DNA of 64,000 bases from Arachis hypogaea (lineage: Eukaryota > Streptophyta > Magnoliopsida > Fabales > Fabaceae). Under the pieces are notes generated by a model. It made no database searches. It saw only the letters and a list, made by a program, of their open reading frames with translations, and was not told the DNA's origin. Location: positions 95,370,693-95,434,692 of the forward strand of contig NC_092045.1 of NCBI RefSeq assembly GCF_003086295.3, given 5' to 3'. A program made the translations under genes and the position numbers. Of the stretch, positions 34,720 through 47,309 are shown piece after piece. Numbering within the stretch: position 1 is the stretch's first letter; each line of letters starts with the position of its first letter.

Positions 34720-36307
34720 ATATCTTTCCATTTTTGCGTGCCTCCCTTTTGTATATAATAAAAATGAAAATATTAAAATACAAGAAAGAATATTATTTTG
34801 TTTTTCAGAAATTGATAAATAAATAATTTAAAGGGAAAGGTGAAATCTTTTTGCATATCTTGCTCTTGTAGCGTTGGAACTTGGAAATATCCATGTCCCC
34901 GGATTTGACTCTTGCGTACAGCTCTATTTTATTGGATGGGATCTGATCTCTTTGCCTTTTAAAACCCAAAGGAATCCCATACATATACATTTTTTTATTA
35001 TTCACGTTATTTTTTAATTTGTAAGTAGAATTTAAACTTTCAATATTTATTTAAGGGTTCGAATAAACTGATTATTCAACTAATTCAATTAATTTTTAGA
35101 TTTAACAATTGATGGGTGTATTAATATTTTGATATTTTAGCTTACTTTATGTTACATGATAATGTGTTATTCAATATTCACACCTTTTATGGTGGGAATA
35201 AAATCTTCCTAAGCATGGGTGTTTAATAGGATACATTGTTTCTAATGTTGCAAAATTCTCCATTCACGTTACAAATTATTATAATTTTCAAACCTTTTCT
35301 AGATATGATTCGCCATATATTTCTTCAGTAACAGTCTAACTCTTGATAAAAGCTTATCTTGACTTTTGTTTATTGTTAAATGGCCAAAGAGATCATAATA
35401 GGAAATTACTTTCTCTAGAATTTGTATGGGAGGCGAATGTAGGTGTGTCATTCTTAAAATAAAAGGATAGTAAAGAATCAATAGAATTTAATATTATTTA
35501 TACCCAAAAAAATTATTATTTTTAATTAGTAATTAATTATTAATATTTGAAACTATAGACTAAAAATATATTAATGGCTAAAAATAATGACAAAAAGTAA
35601 TAAATTTTTCTGTTCTATAATCTTTTTTCATAAAAAAATTCCTTTATTTTTCTTGGTTAAGTCCTTGCTTTCGGTTACATGATTTCCAAGCTTAAAAACT
35701 ACCAATCTTGTATTGTAGGTTTGTAGCACAGACATAAAGAATTATCAAAATTTTAAGCATATGTAATGGGTACTCAAATTTCAAAATTAGCTCATTATTA
35801 AGAATACTAGAAGATTTTATTCTGTTGATTTGGACCTATGAATACTATCAAATAAACTATTGCTAAAATTGATTTCACAACTGATATAAGAACTTAAATA
35901 AATTAGTGAGTTATTAGTATTTTTTGTTAAGAACATCTATGAATATTTAAAAATAATTATTTATAAATATTTATAAAATATGAATTAGATTAATATTTCT
36001 AATATTTATCTAAAAAAAACAAGGAATAACCTTTTTACGTTATAATTTTCATCACTCTTACATCTTCCTTTTAATTTTGACTTAAAAAACTGAGTTGATA
36101 TGTTATTACTTTGAAGTAAAAAGTTTTTTCTTTCTTGTATTTATTGCCGTTAAAAAAATACTGTATGTTTATCATATGCATAATAGAAGAGTTTTACACT
36201 ATATATATTTGAAATAAAATTAATATGATATGTCTATTAGCATTTATGGTATTTATTCACACTAACAATGTTATTATATTAGTATTTAAACCTTAAATAT
36301 TCTATCA
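34720..36307. other. AT-rich intergenic DNA
   Basis: No gene. Short frames here have no family resemblance. Confidence 0.5.
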
Positions 36308-37490
36308 TTCAAAATATGAGTAAACTACTATTTCTATCCACAAAAATTGAAAACGTGACACAGTTATTCATATAAGAAAAAAATTACTATTTGTATCCAT
36401 AAAATATGAATTGCGCACAACAAAATTATCCAAACACTAAAAAATCACCTAAAAATTTCAAATTATCCTTATCATCATCATTTTCAACTTTTCATTGAAT
36501 TCATAACAGAGTACTACCACCTAATACCCCTGCAACAAATCAATTGCCAAACCCAAACATGCCATGTAGGAAATTGAACGACCTCACCTGAGCTAAACTC
36601 TAAGTTCAAGGGTACCATCACCTCATTTCCTTTATCACTATCACTACCACCACCACTATACCTCCATCGTCATCTTCTTCACATAAAGCAGCAGCAGCAA
36701 CAACAGCAACAATAGCAACAACAACAACAATAACAGTATAAGCAAAGAAGAAAAACGAAAAAGGCAGTGTCAGATCTACATAAGAAGCAAATGCTATGGA
36801 ATTGAGGAGGGAGAAATTTGTAGTTGCGGTGTGATTTCAAACGGTGGAGGAGACACCGCAATTTTAAAGATGGCACTCCCATAACAGTCACTGTCACCTC
36901 TTTCAACTTTTTCTCTGTCACTTTCATGGCCCAACTCATCCACGCCCTTCACCATCATGAGTTTTCTGTTTTTATTTTTTTCCCCTTTTCATAACTCAAT
37001 CAATGTAGAATCTGAAATCTCATAACTGTACTTTTCTATTTTCGTTCTTTTCTTCATTTAATGACCCTCTTTTTATGTGTTTGTGCTTATCTTCTCGTTT
37101 TAAGTTGTATGTTGATTCTAAAGGAAGCCCTTTTTTCTAGAATTTCTATTTTAAGTGAGTTTTTAAATATGAGATATGGCAAGAGATTATTGTCAGCCAT
37201 GCTGTACGAAAGATTCATCTTGGAGTTAAGGATTCGAAGAAGCAAAAGAGAGAGAGAGAGAAGCAAAACACAGAAGGGGAGAGGGAGAAAGAGAGAGAGA
37301 GAGAGAGGAAGGAGTTGGCAGAGTTGACGGACTCTGGCGGCGGTGACGAGCTCAGCAAATGGAAGGAGAGAGAGGATGGGGTTAATGGTGGTGGTAGTGG
37401 TGGTAAGGTGATGAGCAGATGAGGGTGATGGAGTGGTTAGTGCAGAGAGAAAAAGATAATACTGATGATCATAACGGATAATTTAGAGCT

Positions 37491-38988
37491 TAATACACCA
37501 TTATTTCATGGTATATTTTAGGTTGAATTGAGTGAATTTTATCCGTTATTCTCACACTTATTCATAGAATTCACATGTTTTATATTTTCCTTCCTAATTT
37601 TGTGCTATGATTGAAAACATGCTTCTTTGACCTTAAATTTGCTAATTTTAATCCTCTCTTATTACCATTCGATGCCGTGATATGTTTGTTAAGTGTTTTC
37701 AGGGTTTATAGGGCAGGAACGATTTAGAGGATGGAAAAGAAGCATGCAAAAGTGGAAGGAAAACAAGAAATCGAAGTTTTGAGAAGCCGGCAGCGACGCG
37801 TACGCATGGACGACGCGTACACATGTCTGGTGCAGTAGACAAACGATGCGCACGCGTGGCCAGTGAAAAGTCCAGAGACGCATATGCGTGGTTGACACGA
37901 ATGCGTAACGAGCGTCACGTGCTGCAATTAACAGAAAACGCTAGGGGCGATTTCTGGGCTACTTTTGACCCAGTTTCAGCGCCGAAAATACAGATTAGAG
38001 GCTGGAGAGTGAAGCGGAATGGATCAACCATTCACTATTTATACACAATTCTTAGGTTTAGATGTAGATTTCTAAAGAGAGAGGCTCTCTCCTCTCTCTA
38101 GATTTTAGGATTTTTAGTTTTATTTCTTTCCCAGTTCAGATTTCCATCTTACTTTAATTTAATTTCTATTCTACATTCTATTATTCTAGCATCTTAGTTT
38201 ATCTTCTCTTGTTGATTTCTTTATTTTTCCAATTTAGTTTATGAACTCTTCATGTTAGATTCGATTTTCTTTTAATGCGATTTGAGGTATTTCATGTTTA
38301 TTGCTTCTTTCTTCATTTGTTATTATTGATTCCTTGCAATTGTTGGTCTTAGATTTTACATTCTCTTATTACTTTTTTATACTTTTATTTTGTGCCTTCC
38401 AAGTGTTTGGTAAAATGTTTGGGTGGATTTTGATTTTGATTTTTATGTTCTTGACTTGGATTGATTATTTAGAGACTCTTGAGTTATCAAAAGTCTTTTA
38501 TTGATTGGTGATTGAAGATTTCCGGTTAGCTTGAACTTCACCAAATCTTGTCTCTCACTATGAGTTGACTAGGACTTGTGAACTCAAGTTGATTGTATGC
38601 ACTTGACCTTCCTCCATTAGTTAGAGGTTAATTAAGTGAAGGCAATTCACATTTACCATCACAATTGACGATGATAATGAGGATAGGACTTCTAATTCTC
38701 TTTCCTTGCTAAGAGCTTTCTTAGTTATTAGTTTATTTTCTTGCCATTTTACTTTCTTGTTTCTTATTACAAAACCCAAAAATATACTTTTCCATAGCCA
38801 ATAATAAACATACTTCTCTACAATTTATTGAGAGACGACCCGAGGTTTAAATACTTTGGTTAATTTTATTGGGTTTGCTTAAGTGACAAACAATCTAAAT
38901 GTTGATTGAGGTTTAATTGTTAGTTTAGAATTATACTTGCAACGCGATATATTTTGTGAAAATCTTTACCGGCATTTTTCCTCCGTCA
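37491..38988 (+). mobile_element. Solo LTR (gypsy type), about 1.5 kb, inside the MULE right TIR
   Basis: Flanked by GAGCT (37486-37490 and 38989-38993). It ends CTCCGTCA (the expected CA) and starts TAATACACC, where a TG start is expected. The TSD match and the mirror in the left TIR make an original TG likely. A TATA box (CTATTTATACAC, about 38036) and a GA/CT-rich leader (GAGAGAGGCTCTCTCC) follow. Removing the segment restores the TIR exactly (ATTTAGAGCT joins TTTAGGTAA), which matches the left TIR inverted. It carries a CG-rich ACGCGT block at 37790-37930. Confidence 0.88.
37790..37930. repeat. CG-rich ACGCGT/ACGCAT block in the solo LTR
   Basis: Repeated GACGCGTACG, CGCACGCGTGGCC, GACGCATATGCGTGG and GCGTCACGTGC lie in DNA that is otherwise AT-rich. 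Most motifs are palindromic around ACGCGT or CGCGTACGCG. A closely similar vocabulary occurs in the unrelated giant LTRs at 52140-52440 and 59330-59640. Confidence 0.75.
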
Positions 38989-39199
38989 GAGCTTTTAGGT
39001 AATTTTTTAGTGTTTGGATAATTTTGTTGTGTGGAACCCATATTTCATGGATACAAATGGTAATTTTCTTTTTCTATGGATAAATGTGTCAGTGTTTTCA
39101 ACTTTCGTGGATAAAAATGGAAGTTTACTCTTCAAAATATCCAACAATATAATTATAAAAATTATCTTACTAAATAGACAAATCTAGTAAGTAGTAACT

Positions 39200-40480
39200 A
39201 CAAAATGGTCCACAAATTAGCAGATTTTTCTTTAAATAAATATTTTATTTATTAATATAGATAATTTGGATACCATTTATATTTTTGCATCTTATTACTT
39301 ATCTCATTTACCGTATAAACGAATTAATTATGAGTATATCTCGTTTACATTATAAATGAGATAAGATACATATTTTTAAACTCACATCACGTAATATGTG
39401 AGGATAGACGTACTCTATATATCTCTTTTACACTATAAAAGAGATATGTGTTTGTAAGTATAAAAATATAATTTTTATAGGTCTAAAAATATAATTTTAA
39501 AAATAATAAAAATATTAATAATTTAATTTAGATCAATTTAATAAAATTTCATATATTTTGTTATTATTTAGATAGAATGGAATATTAACGTTGTATCATT
39601 AAATTTAAAAAAAAAATCAAATATAGAAGTAGTTACAGAAATTGTATTTGTTTTGTTAGCGTCAAAATCCTCTCCCACTAAATACGATTTTTCATGTTTT
39701 TCAAATTTTTATGCATCATGTTCCCACTAAATTGTGTTTGAAATCACTCATTATCTTCTGAGGAGAATTTAAAACAACAAGTTCTCACGTTCCCTAGAAA
39801 GAGTGAAGAGCGGGAGTACGAGGATTTGATACTGGAGGCTATTTTCCTAGAGGAGCGAAGAGCGAGACTCTCTCTACATTATTTTAATATTTTATTTTTT
39901 TGCATGCAGTTACATTTTAAACAGAATAATGGACGGTTTCAAATCTAATTTATAGGAATTAGAGAAGAAAAACCAATAAACCAGAAATTTAAATAAGTGA
40001 TGGAAGAAAATGTAAAATCAAAAGAATTGTAAGTTGAATAAATTTAAATAAAATTATGATATACTCTTCTAAGTATTAAGAAAATTAAATATACATATTT
40101 CTTGTACCTGTTACAAATTTAAAGTTAAATTTAAATAAAATTTGTATGTATTCTTTTAAGTATTAAAAATTTGGATTATTTTAATCGTATCTTTTTTTAT
40201 AACAATACACATATCTCGTTTACACTGTAAATGAGCGATTTTTTTAAATAAATAAAAACATATTTTATTTACTAAAATAAATAATTTGTAAAATAATTAT
40301 AAAAATACGTTGCATCTCATATTTTATTTACAGTGTAAACGAGATAAGACGGATCAAATAACACGTGTATATCTAGTTTATAATGTAAACAAGATATATG
40401 TAAACTTATCTCGTTTACATGATAAATGAGATAAGAGTGGACATAGCCTATATATACATATCGTTCACATCATGTTTCCG
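39200..40480. repeat. Region with 'CTCGTTTACA' palindromic repeats
   Basis: Two related segments in direct orientation (about 39225-39480 and 40235-40470) hold many copies of ATCTCGTTTACA / TGTAAACGAGAT and variants, arranged as nested palindromes (TTTACAGTGTAAACGAGAT). Between them is AT-rich DNA with no ORF. It may be a TRIM-like element or a MITE with duplicated ends. No TSD was found. Confidence 0.45.
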
Positions 40481-40519
40481 GTCCATTCCAACTTTTTGAG
40501 GAAGATTAAGGATTCAAAA

Positions 40520-42125
40520 AGTTCGAGTGGATTAGGCATCCGGCACACGAGGGATCTGAACCGAGCCTATATGATGAAAGTCGGATGGGGTTTAGTTGAA
40601 AACAAAACAGCCTCTAGACAAAAGTACTAAGATCTAAATATAAATGTGGTGGTGATGTTGTACCAGAAGTCAAAAGAAGGAACAAGGATTCCAACCTTTC
40701 AAAAGGAGTTTGCCAAGTTTGGAATGATGTGAAAAGCAATACTATTTGGAGAATTGGAAATGGGCAAAGCATAAATTTCTGGGAACACAATTGGGTTCTG
40801 AAAGTTGGGCTGCGACGGTGGCATACCACTCAGGTAACAAATTCTTTTGAAGCCAATATATCTCTGAATGATTTTCTTGCTATTTCAGGTCATTGGAATG
40901 AAATGAGACTCCAAGAGTGGCTACCGAATGATATTGTTGCGAGCATCATGGCCATGGCAGCTCCTTCCCCATGGAAAGAGGATGATTAGATTGCATGGGC
41001 CTTCTCCAATGATGGTGCTTTTAATCTCAAGTCTGCCTATCAGTCATTGATTGAGAACCTAGCTCTGCCAAATCCTAGCTTCAACTTGATCTGGAAGTGG
41101 AGAGGACCAGGAAGAATCAGATATTTTTTGTGGCTGGTCATAAATAATGCACTTCTTACAAATGTTTCAAGGTTAAGACACCATATGACAAATATAGCAA
41201 CTTGTCCTCGCTGCAATGAGAATGATGAAACTTTGGATCATTTCCTCTGGGATTGTTTTTATGCTAGAAGCATCTGGAGAAACATTATGCCACAGGAGTA
41301 TAGATCACATTTCTTTAACCTTAATATTAATGACTGGATCGTGTCCAACCTCTCCAAAAAGGATAACTGGAGCTACGTGTTCGGGGTTGCCACCTCCTCT
41401 ATCTGGCACTTTCGTAACTTGCTGGTGTTTGAAGGGAAATTCACCTTCCAAGTTGCCGCAGTTATATCCATTCAGGCCTATACAAAGAAAATCCTTAGGT
41501 CTTTTACCAAGGGTCCCTGCTTCGAACTCCCAAACCAGTCAGGATTCCCTCATTCGATGGAACTCCCTTCCTAAAGGATTTGTGAAATTAAACGTAGATG
41601 GCTCTTATTGTGATCAAAACAACAGTGCTGCTTATGGTGGTATCTTTAGAGACAACTTGGAAAAATTTTTAAAAGCATTTTTGTGTAATCTCGGAAGTTG
41701 CTCAATCATGCAGGCGGAGCTGTGGGGTGTGGTTAAAGGCCTCCAAATTACTGTGGCAAATGGTATGAACCATGTCATCGTTGAAACTGATTCTCAAACG
41801 AGTATTAAATTTATCAAAAACAGCTGCCCAACATATCATCCATGCATGCCCCTTCTGCAAGATATTCATATCCTCGCTAGACGGGTGTCAGATAAATTTA
41901 AAACCATACTCTTCGTGAAGGTGATTGTGTGGCTGACTCTCTTGCAAAAAAGTTCAGAACCTCCCTTTAGGTTTGTACATTTTTGATATTTTCCCTTTGA
42001 TATTATATAGAAGATTTGCTTTGATTGTTTTGGCTGCTTTAGGATGAAAGGTGAGTGTTAGGCCTCTTGTTGCCTTTTTTCTGTCTTTTTTGTTGTTCCA
42101 TGTCTTTAACCCCCTCTATTCACCA
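40520..42125 (+). pseudogene. 5'-truncated LINE with zf-RVT and RNase H
   Basis: Recognisable from about 40520 (NRAYMMKVGWGLV as an RT-to-linker joint). The zf-RVT region is clear in 40729-41574 (SINFWEHNWVLKVGL, FNLIWKWRGPGRIRYFLWL, CPRCNENDETLDHFLWDC). A TAG stop interrupts it at 40987-40989. A frameshift near 41520-41560 moves to another frame, which carries RNase H (FVKLNVDGSYCDQNNSAAYG, MQAELWGVVKGL, ETDSQTSIKF). The RT catalytic core is missing. A 3' UTR-like tail continues to about 42125. Like the LINE relic at 7.6-8.4 kb, it is a dead copy; no poly-A tail or TSD was found. Confidence 0.85.
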
Positions 42126-42129
42126 AAAA

Positions 42130-42710
42130 TATCATTTTCTGACCATATTATTGAGTAATTCTAAGATGACGCATACAGATGAACGTGATCTAGATATCAA
42201 TCGATTAAAAGTGACATGGCACGTCACCGGGGCAACCGACTTTGCATTTAGTTTTGTTATCTTTACGTTTATGTTATCGCATATAAGTTTAGCCATGGTT
42301 AGGATACTTGCCAAAAACTAGTATACAATTTATGGTTTAGGTGGCTGAATGTATCATTAGCAACGGTTCATTAATAGGGTACGATTTTACGTATTACTAT
42401 AACTCCATTTGTTACGTACGTGTTAATGAATGTGGTTCTAATTTTTTTTGTAATTAAGTTATTAAGCACATAATTATTAATTTAGATATTAAATGTTGTG
42501 GTAGATGTTTTTCTTGAAGTTAATTTATTCATTATATGTATTAATTTATTAATTTAGTTATTAACTATCCAAGTAAAAGTTTTTTTAACTTAATTTACTG
42601 TGGGACTAACCAAATATATGTATTTAGATGTTACATTAAGTTAGTCGTCAATGAAATTAATTTGTTAAGTAAACAATTATGTAAATTTGTTAATTACTAC
42701 CCTGAAACCC
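42130..42710. other. AT-rich intergenic DNA
   Basis: No gene seen. It may contain the eroded 5' part of the ULP1-like relic that follows. Confidence 0.4.
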
Positions 42711-42714
42711 TAGA

Positions 42715-43405
42715 GTTTATCAAAAGAAGATATATGAGCTCTATGGATGATATCATAAAGGTGAGTCATTGTTGCATTTTTCGTGCATACCCATCCTTGT
42801 ATAACTACGACATGTAAACGGTTAACAAATTATTGCGAATTTTTATCAGCTACTTTTGTTTCAAAACCTGTAGATTTATATTCCTCTCAATACGGAGCGT
42901 TATTGGTATCTAATGGTAATGGATATTTGAAATGACCACTTGATCTACTTGGATTCTTTGAAAAACTACAGAGAGCATGATGCCAAGGTAGACCAAATGC
43001 CATATGTGATAACATTGCATCCTATCAAAATAAATTCTTTCATATATTATGGTTGTACATATAAAAAGGCATGTGTGAAATGACTGATACTTTGTTGTCG
43101 ACACATGCCTTTTTCCTGCAAACACTACTAAGAGACAGGAAATTCTACAACAAGGCTGAGAGCATCCCACTACTAATGTCTATATACAAAGTTAGGGAAC
43201 CAATTACTGAGCAATAAGAACCAACATCGTAAGTTTCTTGGTTAAAGGGCAAAGTATCATACATCTTTATACAAGGTGCCTATGTTTTCCTATTTTTAGA
43301 CGTGACTGTGGCATATGGGTTACACAGTGAATGCAATTTTCAAATATTTTGACTACATATGACTTAGAGGTCATGGATGACACTCTTTCGTTAATGATTT
43401 TCTTT
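42715..43405 (+). pseudogene. ULP1-like (C48) cysteine protease relic, MULE-associated
   Basis: Exon-like pieces read FIKRRYMSSMDDIIK (donor GTGAGT at 42761), then after ACCTGTAG YIPLNTERYWYLMVMDI followed by a stop and NDHLIYLDSLKNYREHDAK. Next come LLRDRKFYN and, after TTTTTAG (about 43299), RDCGIWVTQ, a stop and MQFSNILTTYDLEVMDDTLS. WYLMV-D, YLDS and the catalytic DCG are landmarks of ULP1 proteases carried by MULEs (KAONASHI type). The normal HWYL is YWYL here, and two in-frame stops are present. Not functional. It faces the FAR1 relic, as in composite MULEs. Confidence 0.7.
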
Positions 43406-43409
43406 TCTT

Positions 43410-45060
43410 TTTTTTTTTTGGATCAATAACAACAGTGTTGTATATGCTTGCTGACATTTAACTTGTTGATTCGACAATAGGGTATTAACTATCATAATAG
43501 GATGATGCTAACTTTGAATTTAACCATATCAAAGTCAAACCCCTTCTCCCCCTCCCTCAAGAGAGACGAAATTTTCAAGCTTGCTTGCAAGTATTGGGAT
43601 GACACCCACGGTAATGAATATAAAAGGAGAAAGAGCTTAACTATATGATGGTGTTAATAGTGTGGAGATTGAGGCCCACATTACTTATGGTTACATTTGC
43701 TACTTGTTTTCTACGGAATTGCAAGGTATTTTGGAAATATTTTTTTGGTTGCCCAAAAATGGGCCATTAGTGACTTTTGTGCTAGATATTTGTTATGTAC
43801 TTTTTGTGTTGTTTAGTTAAATGAAAACTAATTAGTTAGATTTTTTGTGTGGTCTGATTCAATGTGAACAACTATTTTTGTAGGATTATTTTGATAAGGT
43901 TAGGGCACCTAATAGAAACTACCACTCGTGTTTTAGTTTCATACTTGTGTGCTTTGCATTAGATAACACGAATGGATGCCTTTCGTTGTCATTTTATTTC
44001 TAATGAATCTTTCTCTAGTTAATTTCGACTTGCATCATGCATGATAGTTATTTCCTAAATTCAAGTTATTTGAAGGGGTCAAAGGTAAACACGAATATGG
44101 GTTATCGTTAACCACTTGGTTATATCAGTACACAATAGGGTATTATTTTGTCTAGATAATTAGACCTTACAATGACCAATAAGTTTTTTTAACCAGGCTC
44201 GTGAAGTGCAATCGATCCAAGCATACAGCTTTGTATGATTTATCTTCTTACGGATCTTGTCATTTTTTATCAGCCCTAAAAGAAATATTTCATAAAAGAA
44301 AAAAAAGCAACAAGGACTTGAGTATTAACGAATGCTCGATAAAAATTCCAGGACAATATTAATTCAGAACAAGTTGATAAAGGTTAACAACATATTTGTC
44401 TACTTTCCTTTAGGTCCTCTACACAAGTATACGTGCAAACTCCATTCTAAGGTCATTTTTAACAAATGGAACGCGTCAACAGTAAACCCCAACTAATTCC
44501 GTACAATACAAATGGAACGCTTCAACAATAAGCCTGATGCCAAAACAAACTACTATAGAAGCTAACTCTGATATTGTTTTGATCAATCTAATTGAGGTCA
44601 CAGAACAGTTTTATCACCTACATAAAAATTAGTTCTGGTTTAATCCAATACTGTAGTAAACATAGCACAATGACATAGATTCGATGCATGTTAAACATAG
44701 AAAATACTCGCTCTTAGAGTTTCGAAGACATTATCTTATTCGTAATTTTGTCAATGTTCGGAACATTTATTGCTTTCACGTTCCCGCTCTGTACTGTCCC
44801 TACGACCTAATCGGTAACTTGATGGCAATATCGAGAATCGGCTGCCTTTCTCCTCGACATGGTTTTTGATTTGTACCTAACTCATTCAAATATTCATTCA
44901 CACTAGTATGGCTTCCGGTGCCTTTGTTGAGAACGGAGAAATACCCATTTTTTTTTGCCACACATCAATGAAACAAGCAACATCATAAAAATCATTGCGA
45001 CTTAATCCAATCCCATGATAGTATAGGCATGAACATAAATTATTCAGAATTTACATGAGT
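43410..45060. other. Non-coding between the ULP1 and FAR1 relics
   Basis: No recognisable frame on either strand. The base composition is more even than in the gene-poor AT blocks, suggesting decayed transposon body. A 61-aa frame at 44684-44869 has no family match I recognise. Confidence 0.4.
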
Positions 45061-45079
45061 ATAGTATAATAATGTTAAG

Positions 45080-47306
45080 TCAAGAACAGGAAAAGGGTAA
45101 CTTGAGTTTTAAGTAAAGCTTTTCTGGATAACGCCTCGTCGTCGTTGTCTCCATTTCCGTCGTACTTTCCGTGCACCTCCTCTTTGTATGTCCAGCTCTT
45201 TTGCAAACAATATATCTCCTCCTCTTACCACGATGCTTAGCAATTCGTGTCCCCTTTTTCCTCACAACCACGAGGTCCCTCACACACCCTTCAGCTTTGT
45301 TGTTTAGTCTAGCATTACTAGCTGCACATGCTTGGTTTAGTCATGCACACAAAAATCGAATTTCTTTTAAGACTTTTGTGTGTACCTCTTGATTCCTAGT
45401 ACTATGAAATAACATCCACCGGGTTGCCTCATGAAGAGCCACATGCCTCAATAAAAAACTCCTATCATTGTTGCAATGACCCCGCTCTACATAATCATTG
45501 TAAATTTTGCATTTATCCTCCACCATCTTAGAACTAAACGAGGCAGTATCCCTTGCACATGCTCGTACTTCATAACAAATTACATGTGTCGGCATGGGAA
45601 GCCTTCCGTTCCTAAAAGTGACACCCACAATGTAGATTTACTATGTTTCTATCAAACAAAGTGATAAAGGTACAACTCGGATTACGGTATTCCTCGGTTG
45701 TATATACCATTGTCGTCGAAATCTTCCTCTTTATAACCAAAGAGAAAGTTGCTCTTGTGTACATCACAGCAGCTCCCTTCTTAATAGAATCAAGGCATGT
45801 TGTCATATCAGGCATGCTATTCAATGAATTAAATTATGCCACTAATTCATGGTTTCAGTACTCATGTAAAAGCACTTCCAAGTTGTGAACAAGTTCCAAA
45901 ATTGTATGTCTAGAGCTCAAGAACTTCTTGACATGAGAGTTTAACCCTTCGCATCTCCATGTCGTATGGTATCTAGCAAAAAGCTTACTTCTCAGATATG
46001 CATTCACCACATATGTCTTTTCTCATATATCTGTGATGTCTAACACTTATCATAAAACCCAAACTCCTCTACTACTGGCTCACTCACTTTCAAATTCATC
46101 GACCCCTATATCGGCATAGAGCCACTTGAAAAATAAATCTCTACACATTTGCTCATTCCCGTTTGATGCGACGTTCTTCTGAAGATGCCACACACATAGT
46201 CGGTGGGTTGCATTTGGAAAAACCTTCTGCACAGCTGCAATAATCGCATCACTCCATCTGTCACAACCACTAATGGCATCCTATTAAACATAACATCTAA
46301 CAAGTTCTCAAGCATTCATGTGTACGAGGCTATATTTTTATTCAAAAGCTATCCAAATCCAAATATTCTGGTCTGCTTATGATTATTAGTACCTGAGAAT
46401 ATCACTAGTGGCCTCCTATACTTACTCTTCTTGTACATCGAGTTAAAGACAATAACATCCTCGAAGTGTTAAAAGTCCACTCTACTAGCACCATCCTCAC
46501 AGAACAAATTAGCCAACATACCTTCATCAGTTATGTTATACTTGACCATGGATATCGGTTCTATTGCAGTCTTTTCCTGTAGATAGACTAGACTCGCATT
46601 CGTGTTGTCATCAGCGATCTTACCATACTTTTTTCTATCTATATAGTTATACGCATCCTTCTTTATAAAGCCTAGTATTGAGTAATCCCCCGCAATAACA
46701 AATATGTATCCGAGTATTTTTGATGTAGGAATTCTATAACTATGCATGCTATCGATGTGTGCATTCGCGGCATTTGACATGCCACAAAAAGTGAGGTATT
46801 AAGTGAATCATACATCTCGGGGTTAACTTATAATTGTGTTTAAGGATTACCTTCCTAACGTTCCAAGTGGAGCTACCTCGATCCAAGTATATTGACAACT
46901 TTGCCTCATAGTTTGTGCGTATCTTTGGCCTATGAATTTTTTTTCTATCTAATCTCACATATTGTTTCCTATCTTTCAACCCAGCCCTCTTGCAAAAGAA
47001 CCTTCTACAGATCAGATTCTCATTCTCATCCTTGTCGCAATCCCCTTTTTGGACACTAAACCCATTGTATTTCTCTAATCTCCTATAAAATTTGTACGCA
47101 GGTTGCTCAGTCCAAAACACCATCTGAATAATATCCTCTACCGTCAATCCCAAAATATCTTTGTAGTCAAAAGTTTTCTTGTCTAATGCCTCCTCCATTA
47201 TCTCAAACTCAACCAACTCATCTGATTGCTTACTTAAATCACACTCAACATCCTCTTCACTTTCTTCATCTTTTGCAGTCTTCTTTATCAAGTGGCTTAT
47301 TCTCAT
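45080..47306 (-). pseudogene. FAR1-like MULE transposase relic
   Basis: On the minus strand, in order: a FAR1 DNA-binding zinc domain (AYKFYRRLEKYNGFSVQKGD, NLICRRFFCKRAGL, VRKVILKHNYKLTPRCM) at 47090-46800; a HIDSMHSYRIPTSKILGY region (46780-46470); and a DDE transposase part (DVIVFNSMYKKSKYRRPL, VVVTDG, CVWHLQKNV, MCRDLFFKWLYAD) at 46460-46090. A C-terminal zinc knuckle (CKRAGHTKRRC, about 45150-45220) ends it. Several frameshifts and stops separate the parts, and the SWIM zone is eroded. FAR1-like proteins are domesticated relatives of MuDR transposases; this copy is the transposon form. The neighbour ULP1 relic converges on it. Confidence 0.85.
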
Positions 47307-47309
47307 TTG

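Larger units (their letters stand above)
36318..39130. mobile_element. Mutator-like element (MULE), split by a solo LTR
   Basis: Exact 10-bp target duplications TTCAAAATAT flank it (36308-36317 and 39131-39140). The terminal repeats start GAGTAAACTACTATTTCTAT on the left and, in reverse complement, GAGTAAACTTCCATTTTTAT on the right. They run at least 155 bp and, if the solo LTR is skipped, over 180 bp. Long TIRs and a 9-11-bp duplication define MULEs. Without the LTR it is about 1.3 kb. The interior (36480-37480) has no transposase. It holds a CAA/CAG-rich tract (36688-36735), a GA-rich tract (37247-37310) and CACCACCACC/GGTGGTGG tracts that mirror each other. Confidence 0.9.

Noticed and set aside
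36480..37330. Host gene captured by the MULE (Pack-MULE)
   Set aside because: Repeats such as CAA, GA and GGT explain the coding-like look; I recognise no gene fragment.
38301..38504. 67-aa hydrophobic frame in the solo LTR
   Set aside because: T-rich LTR sequence translates to Leu/Phe/Ile; no other evidence.
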